A stretch of DNA of 64,000 bases from assembly GCA_009823395.1 (NCBI GenBank), contig CM020502.1:14739501-14803500 (forward strand), written 5' to 3'. Origin of the DNA: Thamnaconus septentrionalis (lineage: Eukaryota; Chordata; Actinopteri; Tetraodontiformes; Monacanthidae). The translations under genes and the position numbers were made by a program. Position 1 is the stretch's first letter. Each line of letters opens with the position of its first letter. Positions 35,267 through 44,984 of this stretch are shown piece by piece. Below the pieces are notes generated by a model. The model saw only the letters and a list, made by a program, of their open reading frames with translations. It made no database searches and was not told the origin of the DNA.

Positions 35267-36870
35267 ATGTCTTCCAACGCTTCTCTGCATTTTCAACTCG
35301 GCAAGAACAAGATGGCAACGGTGGACACCCGTTACGTCTTGACCGAGGTGGCCATTGTTCTCTCGTTTGTGACTTTAGTTGTTGGCGTCACAGGAAACTC
35401 CCTGGTGATCTGGGTGGCTGGATTCAAGCTCAAGGTAGAAAATTTCGGACTGCTTAGCAGCGAGAGCACCAAGGCTCATTCTCAAGTGCCCCTAACATCA
35501 AGAACCTGTACAACAAAACACTAGGAGGGGATTATTGTAATATCAAACTCGCAATACACTTTATTCTTTTAAACCAAGAAAGATTGCAAACAACGGCACT
35601 TATTAGTCGGCCGTCTTCTGTTTGAAACGTGTTAGAATATTAGATTTTTTCATTCCATGTGGCTATAATTACAATTTTTGTGTGAATTAAACATGTATAG
35701 TGGTTAAAGTGTAACTTGCAAGTGCTTTTAGTATGTTGTCACCAGTTCAGCTCACCGACACTTATGTTGTTTCACAAGTCAAACATTTTCACCAAGAAAA
35801 CTCAGCTGACTTCCAAATGGAAAGCCAAATTCATATTGCAGGATGCATTCACCACATTTACTGCCATATATATCAAAAGACTATTACTATCCATTGTCAA
35901 ATTTCAGTTTAGAATTTAAGTAAAATGTGAATGATTTTTTTTTTTTTAATGTTCCTGGTCCTCATCCTGTAAAATGTGATTTCACCCTCAGGCGAAGGTG
36001 ACCAACGTGTGGCTGGTGAACCTGGCGGCGGCAGACCTCATCTTCAGCTTAACACAAATATTCAGTATTTATAATCGCCTCACTGGTGACTGGCCGTTCG
36101 GCCTCTTCCTCTGCCAGTTCAGCGGCTTCTTCAAGTACACCAACATGTTCTGCTCCGTCTTCCTGCTGGCCGTGATCAGTGCGGAACGAGCCCTCTGCAT
36201 CTGGCAACCCGTCTTCATGAAACGTCGGCGCACCCTGTTTGCCGCCAGAGTGGTGGCCGCCTGCGTCTGGGTGGCGTCCATCCTCTTCAGCAGTCCGTAC
36301 TTTGTCTACCGCGAAATCTACACTCGGAGGAACAAATCCACTCCGTGTGTGTTCAATGTGCAAGGGGTCGGTGCTGACGTCGTGCTGGCGCTTAACTTGA
36401 ACCGCCTCCTGTGTGGCTTCGTCCTGCCATTCATGGTCATCCTCGTGTGCTACATCTTTGCTGGAGTTGGCATCAGACGCACCCGCCTGGTGGGGAAGTC
36501 CCGCCCTTTACGTATATTGGCTTCATTGGTCATTGCCTTCTTGCTATGCTGGGCGCCGTACCACTGCATCCTCCTGTTGAGGACGTTTGATAGTAAGAAC
36601 AAGATAGTGAAGATCTGGTACCCTCTGGCATCGGGCATGGCCTACTTCAACAGCTGTGTCAACCCAGTACTGTATTTCTGCATGGGGGTGGAAGCCAGGG
36701 GCCGCGTCAGACACAGTCTAACGGCAGTGTACAAGAGAGCCCTGGCAGAGGACCTGAACGGCCAGACCACTCGGTCCTTGGATGAGAGCAGCGGCTCAAA
36801 ACAAAGTACTGCTGCAGAGGCCAGAAGGAGTCATTTTGACCCAGTGGTTGTGGCCGTAGATAGAGTTTGA
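35267..36870 (+). CDS. Chemoattractant-receptor-like class A GPCR, tandem copy 1 (two coding exons, 348 aa)
   Basis: Two coding exons: 35267-35434 (56 codons: N-terminus and TM1) and 35992-36870 (TM2 to stop), joined in phase 0 across a 557-bp GT/AG intron. Visible class A motifs: GNSLVIW in TM1, NLAAAD with D71 in TM2, W90 in loop 1, a likely disulfide C97-C175, ER(A) at 121-123 in place of DRY/DRC, CWAPYH at 242-247 in TM6, NPVLY at 280-284 in TM7, and a Ser/Thr-rich tail after ALAEDL. N-glycosylation sequons occur at N4 and N170. Family knowledge: the VNLAxAD, SSPYFVYR, RxLCGF and ALxED signatures fit the formyl-peptide/C3a/C5a/chemerin/PGD2 (PTGDR2) receptor group; these are Gi-coupled plasma-membrane receptors on leukocytes. 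The exact orthologue cannot be told by eye. The coding intron after TM1 is unusual, since mammalian members carry most of the reading frame in one exon. The start is chosen because the GAACGCA-ATG context after a splice acceptor is shared with copy 2. Confidence 0.88.
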
Positions 36871-37241
36871 ACGTCTTCCTTTTTGCTTGTGGCTGCATAG
36901 GATTCGGCTTTTCATGATTGAGTCCAGATGATTCCAGTCCCTGAAGCTCCCACCTTCGCCTCTCACCTTTGTTGGTGCTGTGAAAGAAGAGTCTTACGAT
37001 GCTCTAGAAATCAACCCAGATACAGTGTGAAGGTATCGTCACACCAAAGGTTTAACATTTCAGTTTTGATCCCACCCAGAAAGGTTGGATGAACAGGCAT
37101 GGCCAAATGTGATTGTGGATAGCGCTTACTTTTCAATTTCAAAAAACTTTTTAACATTCCACAAAAATATCTTTCCAATGCTCTTTTGTTTTGCTCTTTG
37201 GTTGTTTTTTGTTTCAAAATGATTTGCATATTGCTTTTATG

Positions 37242-37247
37242 AATAAA
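37242..37247 (+). terminator. Poly(A) signal of GPCR copy 1
   Basis: AATAAA lies 372 bases after the stop codon, at the end of an AT-rich 3' UTR. A block of this 3' UTR (about 36950-37010, containing GGTGCTGTGAAAG) is also found in the deleted third copy at 44375-44435, which supports it as transcribed sequence of the family. Confidence 0.6.
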
Positions 37248-37249
37248 AA

Positions 37250-38370
37250 AAAGCACATTCATTTCAATTAAATCTCTCCCTTCACTTTGATGTATTGTTT
37301 ATTTGATCAATTTTAGTAGCATTTTATCTAAAGCTCTTCGGTTATGCTCTGACTTGAAATCAAGTTGCGGCATTTCGATCCAGGTCAATATCAGATAAGG
37401 TCCTCAAAAGAATGATCTACCATATGGAAAGCTTTGGAAAGTTCAAAGGGAAAATCCAATACTTTTCTGTCACTGGGACATAACAGTAGAGATTGATTGA
37501 TTGATTGATTGATTGATTTAGAGTGGCTGATTAAGAAACATTAGAAAGAACAGAATGCTGCATAAGAAAACTTTTTGGGTTGGAAATATCTAAGTGTATA
37601 AGCATATCTATGATACTCACCATGCAACACAAGAGAGAAATTGGTCTATAATTATTTTTGACATAGAAGCAGAGAGGTTATGTATAGGAAATGTCTTTGA
37701 TGCTTGTTGTGCCTTCACGTTTGCATTAACAGTTGAAAGGCAACAGAACATTTTCTGAAGTCACTGTTTGCAATGCAGAGTTCACTTTTTCAGTTACAAT
37801 CAACAGCATGATGAAACCTTAGACTTGTAAATTCACAATATATGCACTTGTTTCCATTCACCACTTGATGTCATCAGTACACATCTTTGTTTTTTATTGT
37901 CTTCATGAAAAATACGAAATACAAAAAAAACTTACCTAATCACAAGGATGTTTAGAGACCAGCGGCAGAGATAAAGAGAGTTGAAGGGGGAGACAGATGT
38001 GAGGAGTCGAGACCTGCAGTGACTTGACTGAGACATTTTAGCGCATATTTCTTTTCTCTTTGATTATCAGAATAATTTTGAGTGTGTTTAGTTTGTCTCA
38101 TCACTGGTGACTCATCAGTTGAGAGAAACTAAAAAAGTAACAAATGTAGAATATTCTTGTATCTATATGAATGTGAACTCAATACATCCAAAATGAAAAA
38201 AAAATGCACTTTTTTAACAATTTGCTTTAGGACAATTTCTGGAAAATAACATTTTCATCCAGTTTCACATGCATTTCCTATTCCCGTCCGCATCCCTGAG
38301 CCTCTCCCAGCTGTCTTCACTAGAATGTGAGGTCCACCCTGGACGACATGACAGCAAACAGCTTTTGTTT
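37250..38370. other. AT-rich spacer after GPCR copy 1
   Basis: Contains a (GATT)n tract at 37493-37519. No gene. Confidence 0.6.
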
Positions 38371-38383
38371 CAAATAATTTTCA

Positions 38384-38653
38384 TTCATTCATTCATTCAT
38401 CTTCTATACCCGCGTATTCCTATTCAGGGTCACGGGGGTCTGCTGGAGCCTCTCCCAGGTGTCTTAGGGCGAAGGCAGGGTGACACCCTGGACAAGTCGC
38501 CAGGAAGCCGGAGAACCCGGAGAGAACCCACGCAGACACGGGGAGAACATGCAAACTCCACACAGAAAGGTCCCAGGCCCGGGCCCCGGAATCGAACCCA
38601 CGACCTTCTTGCTGTGAGGCGGCAGCGCTAACCACTGCGCCACCGTGTCGCCC
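38384..38653 (-). mobile_element. tRNA-derived SINE with internal deletion and 13-bp target duplication
   Basis: CAAATAATTTTCA at 38371-38383 recurs at 38654-38666. On the minus strand the element starts GGCGACACGGTGGCGCAGTG (A-box-like TGGCGCAGTGG), has a clean B-box GGTTCGATTCC and ends in (GAAT)n. Relative to 52096-52480 it lacks about 115 internal bases, from GTGGGAG to CGATGAAC. Confidence 0.9.
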
Positions 38654-38659
38654 CAAATA

Positions 38660-39960
38660 ATTTTCACCAATGTTATTTTCCATCACTATTATTATACAAT
38701 GTCACACCTGTGTCCCTCTGATTATGAACAACTCAGCCAAACCATATAAAAAAAATCTGCCGTTAAAATCAAATGCTTGACTTTGCAATCTGGAACAAAG
38801 TACCTGCACAGGAGCCACATGGGAAATAGAACTTTTACTTCCCCGCTTGGCCAGTGAACAGCAGCAGCTACAACAGGGTTGTCCTGTCTCCTCTCAAGCA
38901 CCATGTCATTTAATTTCCTGCCTTACACTTCCACGTCATTCTACAGCCCAGACTTTAGTCCTTTTTCCTCCTTGGGTTTGCAATTGGTGCGTGCATGCGC
39001 GTGCGTGTGCGTACTTGCGTGTGTGTGTCTGTGTGCGTGCGCCTATTGAAAGTGCTGCGGCCAGAATAGAGGTTCACTTCTCTCTGTGTGTGATGAATAC
39101 ACGATAGGAAGACACGGCGAGCCTGGCAGCAGGAGAAAACAGAAGCAGGCGGACAGACACCAAGGTGTGGACAGACGCAAGTCATAATAAGAATAACAAG
39201 GAAGAAGCAACCTCAGTGACTGCATTCAGCAAAACAGGCACCGTGACTGAAGGAGCTGTTCCCTGCACTCAGACAGCCACAGGTAGGTGTTGTGTTAACT
39301 TTGTTAAATACTTTGATGGCAAGTTTCTTTGTGTTGATTAAACTCAACTCTGAGTCCAGTCTGGAGTTCATGTGAATGAGACACAATGATACATCTGTTG
39401 CTTTATATGCCTGTCCTTTGCATATATATGTATATATACACACACATACATGCATTTGAAAACACACACACACACACGCGCGCGCGCACACACACACACA
39501 AAAGCGTATGTATTAAAACATCTCATTTTGCAATGTCAATATAGGAGAAGTGTGTTACTTTTACTATATATATTTTTTTCACTATCAAAGCTGCAGAGTT
39601 TGGAGCCAACTGAAGGGATTTTGATGGATTTATTGTGGCAGCCAGATAAAGGAATTGACAACAGTCCAGTCTAGAAGTTAATGAATGTACTAGTTTCTCT
39701 ATATCTGATTGAGGCATCCATCCATTTTTAATACCCAGTCCTTCCTGCACTCAGGGTTACGGGGCAACTTGAGAAAGGGTATGTTTAATTTTGGTGATTT
39801 TAGTCATAGAGGTTTGGTCCTGATCAAAAACAGGACCAAAGGGAAACACTATCTGGAGTTATTATATCCTTTGCTTGACTTTCTGACGTGTTGTGGCTCC
39901 GGTATCTTCATTTTGTCTGAGTTTAGTAAAATAAAGGTACTCATCATCCACACAGACTGG
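38660..39960. other. Spacer with GT-rich and SINE-tail fragments
   Basis: Imperfect (GT)n at 38990-39040, a (CA)n(CG)n(CA)n compound tract at 39462-39500, and a short SINE-tail-like CATCCATCCATTTTTAATAC at 39715. No gene. Confidence 0.5.
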
Positions 39961-39967
39961 TCACACT

Positions 39968-40450
39968 AGCTGCATTTCCATGACCCCTAGAATTGTGCAA
40001 AACCTAAATATGGCAATAAAAAACTGGTGATGGAAACAGCTAAACTAGGAAAAACCTCTTAAATATGGCTAAAAGGTTTTGACGCTGTCATGAGGTGGTT
40101 TTTCACATGTATCCATTTAGAGGTATATCGCAACAGTGCCATGGAAAGACTTTTTTTGGCATTTACACGTCAGCGGACGTGACGTACGGGGTCACGTGAC
40201 CAGTTCACTGACCAGTGAAAATGACGCGTTATGATTGGACGGAGGAGGAGACGGAATATTTTTTACAAGTCATCAACGAGAAAAATATGACAACCATTCT
40301 AGACAGTAAACAACGTAAACAAAAAAAGCAAACGTAATTCTGGTCAAATCTCGCCGGACGAGGTTTGACCAGAATTTCGTCTTATGCACTTCACACTATT
40401 CAGTGGAAACACCTGCAAATCGCAATCGCACTTTGTCGAAATTTTAGCTA
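39968..40450 (+). mobile_element. Miniature transposon with Myb/SANT-like coding remnant (copy B)
   Basis: Begins AGCTGCATTTCCATGACCCC. A short frame from about 40221 reads MTRYDWTEEETEYFLQVINE and continues for about 20 more residues to a basic end and a stop. Trp and the acidic run fit a Myb/SANT helix. It is the inverted partner of 3378-3893 and is better preserved. Confidence 0.65.
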
Positions 40451-40559
40451 TGCTTAGCTTCCACAGCATCCACCCAACCATTTCCTATGGCGGATGAGGG
40501 GAGGGGTTGCTGGAGCCAATTTCAGATGTCTTCATTAAGTCTATTTTATTATTTTTCTC

Positions 40560-41360
40560 GGTCTTACGTCGCCTCAAACCCTAATTTCACCCCCTTAACA
40601 TACCTGAATCCTTGCACAATCTTGCATGCAGGTCAGAAAGAATTTTACAAACTTGCTCAATAGCGCCCCCTACATAGACCAAAACACTAAAATGGCCATA
40701 GCGCCCTCTAGGAAGGTCATAGACACATGGGACAAAGACCCTCATGTTCCTTGAATTCCTAACTAATTTTCATAAATGCTAACCTATTACCCCAAACAAA
40801 CTGGAAGTGAGATACTTTCACTTGTTTGAAAAAATCTCAAAACACAAGGATCGGTAGGTGCGACAGATTTGAAATCAGAGTATGTGTAGGCCACACCTTC
40901 ATGACCTTTACTCATCAAAAACTTTGTAATAGAGGCTTTAGTTTTTATTTTATGGCCCTTCAAAGTAAAGGTCTTGTTCAAAAAAGAAATTGAACCCAAT
41001 TTTCACCCCTTTCCCATATTCCAAAACTCACCAAATTTTGCATGCAAGTCTGGCCTGCCCCAAAATTTAATTTCTTGAAAAAAAATTCTGCATCCACTCA
41101 ATAGCGCCCCTAGAGAAAATGGGGACTGTCTACCCCCTTTTCACCCCCTTAACATGCTTTGATTGGCACCAAATTTTGATCACTTGTCAAGGTTGCAAAA
41201 ATCTTCCTGTGATTAAAAAATCAGGGCAAGAGCTCCTCCAGAGCACCACTAGCATGGCCGTAGCGCCCCCTAGGAATGTCGCATCGACGTGCGAATTTTA
41301 TTGATACGACAAACAGGAAGTGAGATATTTCAAGTTGTTTGAAACCCCCCAAGTCGGACT
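40560..41360. repeat. Unclassified fish repeat with two related units (AGCGCCCCCT words)
   Basis: AATAGCGCCCC or TAGCGCCCCCTA occurs at about 40664, 40698, 41101 and 41262. The word GGAAGTGAGATA.TTTCA.TT followed by GTTTGAAA recurs at 40803 and 41317, about 510 bases apart. This indicates a duplicated unit inside one element. Confidence 0.6.
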
Positions 41361-41459
41361 GTCCGTTCATTCACTGGTCACGCCTACACCATAATTCACA
41401 CTTGGATAAAAGTTACACAGTTAGATTCCTGAAGACCTTGGCAAAACAATGATGCCTAT

Positions 41460-42060
41460 ATCTTTCCTGTAGATGCAAAAATGGCCGAGTTGGAAGCATT
41501 TGTAGCAATGTAGGACATACTATTGGCTATTCAAACATGACAATCATAAATGCTGGCTTATGATTGGACAACACCCCACAACGACAGACGTATAACTGCA
41601 GCTCAGCCCTCTGCTCACTCCCTTTACCCACTGCCGTGAGGTAAGGCATTCGCAATTCTCCTTACTGCAACTAAGGAAATAGATTAATTTGTATAGGCAT
41701 GTGAATCTTTGTGTACATGTTGAATCGGGCTTTCCTACCATCAAAATGCTGCTTTGATCATGTTCTGCCTGTAGACAGGGTATTTATGTGTCACAATTTG
41801 GACATTCTGTTCCCCCACTTTGTCTTTACGATCCAGCCCATTTCAGGTAGACGCAGAAATGACCGAGTTCATAGCGTTTGTTTCCAAGGTTGCAAAAGCG
41901 GAGCTCATTCAAACACCTACGTGTTTGTCTCATCAAGGCCTAAAATTTACATTTGACAGCCTCATTCAAAAAAAAAAACTGGAGGTGAAAAATCTGCATT
42001 ATTTGCATACACAGGCTTATGATTATTTAGACTTATTCCTCAGTCCCGCAAACCCTGCTT
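41460..42060 (+). other. Probable transposon-derived segment with exon-like signals
   Basis: GTAGATGCAAAAATGGCCGA at 41471 and GTAGACGCAGAAATGACCGA at about 41847 are diverged copies; the second continues as an open frame (VDAEMTEFIAFVSKVAKAEL) of about 60 codons. Between them CCGTGAG|GTAAGG at about 41640 is donor-like. I do not recognise the product. Confidence 0.3.
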
Positions 42061-42164
42061 GCAGGTTTAATAATTATTATTATTTTAAATCAAACTATAG
42101 ATAATGACTTGCTTTATGATAATATGAGACACCTGTGCAGCCAGCACATACTTCCCAAACACCT

Positions 42165-42865
42165 GGGGCGTCATGTACAAAAGATATGTACGTACGAAAA
42201 CCCAGCGTACGCACGTTTCCATGTTCACGTTCAGATGTACGAAACATTTTTTGACCGTGGAAACGTGCGGTGCTTCACGTCAAGTCTTTTGCGTACGTAC
42301 ATTTCTACCGTTGTAGGTCCGTTGACGACACTTAACTGGTTATGTCTGTAAATGATTTCTGAAGCGGTTTCCAGTGGGCTTTGACGAACAACACATTAAT
42401 TTACACCGATCAGTACCAAAGCATGCACGCCCAGAGGCGAAGATAATAAAGCTAACAACGGCAGCATGGTCACTATGGAGCAGTTCGCCAATTTTAAGAG
42501 ACCATTCGGACTTCATGAGCCTTGTCAGGTTCTAAAGTGTGGTTCTTTTAGAACTCTGCTCCGAGCTGCAGCCCTTCAGAACACCGTGTGACAAGGAGCC
42601 GTGTTGCCAACAGCTGCTGACCACGCTGGTGTTCCTTCCAAAGAGAGACACACCGGTGCCAGTCGACCCTCAGTCCACCCAGCCGGCTGTGTGTTACGGA
42701 ATCATCCATGTGTCAACCAGGTAGATCAGATCCCCAGCAGTTGAGCAGGCTGACATTAAAGCACAATTTCCAAACACAGTCGGAGCTATCGAGTGCACAG
42801 ACATTTCCATAAAGGCGCCATCACACGAAGAAAAAAATACGTCAACCGTAAGCATTTCAATTTTA
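42165..42865 (+). mobile_element. Decayed PIF/Harbinger transposon with transposase fragment
   Basis: GGGGCGTCATGTACAAAAGA at 42165, with GTACGTACGAAAA and GCGTACGCACG just inside, resembles a Harbinger terminus. At 42738-42859 one frame reads FPNTVGAIECTDISIKAPS, and the next frame after an A-run reads KYVNRKHF; both are signatures of the Harbinger nuclease around its first catalytic Asp. The frameshift and missing C-terminal part show it is dead. No matching right end was found. Confidence 0.75.
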
Positions 42866-42869
42866 TTTT

Positions 42870-44170
42870 TTTTTCATTTCATTCAATCAATGTAGATCGT
42901 CAGTGGTGTACGCATGTAGCTATTAATATTGCGGCGAGGCTGCTTCAACGAACGATTGCGTGAAGCCAGTCTCCAGCTGGCATGGTGCGCGATGGTTGAC
43001 TGTTTGGTGAATTAACTGTCTCGATGAATCCCCTGACAAAACTAAAAGACTATGTGAAGAGTTTAATATTGGTCAAACCTTTTTCTTTTTTTTTTTTTTT
43101 TTTTTTAAACATTTGAATTTGAATTTGGACTGTCATTCATTGACTGCGATTTTAAATAAGACAGTGGCTGTTCTTTTTTCGTGGGCTTTTTTTTTTTAAA
43201 GCCCCCAAATTTCTTTGCATGTTTAGTAGCCCTAATTACGTCAATTAAAGATGTGCGTAATGTTTAGTGACTTGATTTTTGCCTGCGCACTGTGCCACTG
43301 ATAGTGCGATCCATGTTGGTAACGTGTGAAGTGACTCAATGGAAGCCAATACATTTTGCATTTTGCACATAATGTCGATTCTAATATGCTTTTGTTTGAT
43401 CGACCTTGGTGACCGTGGCTTCCTTTGGGAGACGTAAACTACTCCCTGAACTTCTTGGGTGACTGGGAGTAGAGTAACAATGTGTATGTTTGTTTGTTTT
43501 GGGGGACTACTTTTAGGATCCAGCGTGACTGATGCTGCTATGTTATACTTATCGCTGGCTTTTTCAGGAGACGCTGTAGACACATCCTGTTTCATTTTGA
43601 TGTACTTCCTCTTGGTGCCATTTCAAAACATGGATTTATTTTTTTTACACACAATTTTTGACAAAAGAACGTCAACCCCATGTGTGCAGTGGTTTTCAAC
43701 TGTTGTTCATATGGTTTTGCTTGAGTTTCAGTTTGTTCAGCTCTCTAAGATCTTTATATTATTTGTACCTACAGTGGGTCAGCTGATTTCCTTTTGTTTT
43801 GTCAAGCACAAACAAACCAACATTAATACCTTTTGGATAGTGTGAATGCATAAACAATAAAGACCCTCTTGTTACTCTTCCTCATGAACAGATTCAAATT
43901 AAAGATAAATGTCCATGAGAGCCACACGTGTACACAGTTGGGAATAGTCATGTGTATTCAACCAGTCTTGGTAAGTTTAAAGGTAGATACACAAAAATGT
44001 GATTTAAAAAAAATCCAGCAAGGAGCTACACCTGCAGGATAATCTGGGCCAGAATGTCTTTTAAACCAGGATTCTGTTTGAAAGCTTCCTTCAACCCCTT
44101 AAGATGATGTTATCTTTATTCCCTTATAGAGAAAACAAAAAAAACAAAAACAGTAATTAGTGAACCACAG
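42870..44170. other. Spacer before the GPCR relic
   Basis: T-runs at 43085-43107 and 43180-43197. A 128-codon, Phe/Leu-rich frame (43459-43845) is followed by AATAAA at about 43857, but it has no domain and follows T-rich composition. Confidence 0.4.
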
Positions 44171-44175
44171 AACAT

Positions 44176-44440
44176 TTGAGCAACATAGATGTCTTCCTGT
44201 TGCACTTCCTTCTTTATTTCTGTAAAAGCTGTTCGACCGAACTGTGCAGCAAAGTTTCTCTCTGCATGTGGCCGGAAGTTTTTTTTTTTTTTGACACAGT
44301 GGTTTTGGCCAGAGTTTGAACTTTTCTTTCTTCAGTTTTCTTTGTATATGTTACAGTTTTTCTCCCATACCTTCACCTCTTGTCTTTGGTGCTGTGAAAG
44401 GAGAAGTTCACATGGCACTATGGACTCTTGGTTCGTAATT
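44176..44440 (+). pseudogene. Deletion relic of a third GPCR copy (5' flank fused to last codons and 3' UTR)
   Basis: Bases 44176-44260 match the flank of copy 2 at about 44681-44780 (GAGCAACATAGATG, then CTTCCTGTT.CACTTCC and TTCTTTATTTC), apart from a roughly 29-base gap. After a poly-T run, 44294-44335 matches the end of copy 2 (CAGTGGTT.TGGCCAGAGT then TTGAAC, including the stop), and 44370-44435 matches the 3' UTR of copy 1 (CCTTC.CCTCT, GGTGCTGTGAAAG). Exon 1, the intron and nearly all of exon 2 are missing. This is a gene reduced by one internal deletion or unequal crossover, not a processed copy. It cannot encode a receptor. Confidence 0.75.
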
Positions 44441-44680
44441 AGTAATCACATCCTTGCCACAATTGGGTGAGAATAGACTGGCTTTCTGAAAGATGACCTA
44501 CCCTAGCCTGATAAAGTACTCTAATAGTACTCTAATAATACTTAATTTCACTCAATATAAATGAAGTCAAAGTTACAGGGATGTAAGTGAATGACTTGAT
44601 TTAAAAAATTGCAGAGGTCTTTATATATTTCAAGTAATGATCATGGATAAATTTGTATTTTTGAAGCACAAAAAACGTTG

Positions 44681-44780
44681 AGCAACATAGATGCCTTCCT
44701 GTTACACTTCCTTCTTTATTTCCTTTTTTGAGAGCAGCACACTTGCTTCCGTAAAACCTTGTTTACAGAACTGTCTCGGT
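44681..44780 (+). promoter_or_regulatory. Candidate promoter or 5' UTR exon of GPCR copy 2
   Basis: This block about 200-300 bases upstream of the copy 2 start is retained in the deleted third copy at 44176-44260. Shared sequence ahead of two family members makes it a candidate for the untranslated first exon or proximal promoter. No TATA box is evident. Confidence 0.35.
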
Positions 44781-44984
44781 AAAGTGCGTAGAGGTCACCC
44801 GATCACACTGTCACATCATTCCCTTCACCAAATGCTTGCTTTGGGCTCAGTGGATCATGCTTTAAAAAGGCAAGGCAAAGGCGCTCATAACAATAAGGTA
44901 GATACTGATGCAATAAATCAAATTCACATTTCAGACATTAACATTTCATTCCTCTTGTTTTTCTGCTGTACCCCTAGGAACGCA

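Noticed and set aside
36049..36363. Minus-strand ORFs opposite the GPCR exons
   Set aside because: Shadows of the receptor reading frame; equivalent shadows occur opposite copy 2.
43459..43845. 128-codon Phe/Leu-rich ORF followed by AATAAA
   Set aside because: Composition follows the T-rich strand, there is no domain, and the opposite strand is also open. The AATAAA is common in AT-rich DNA.
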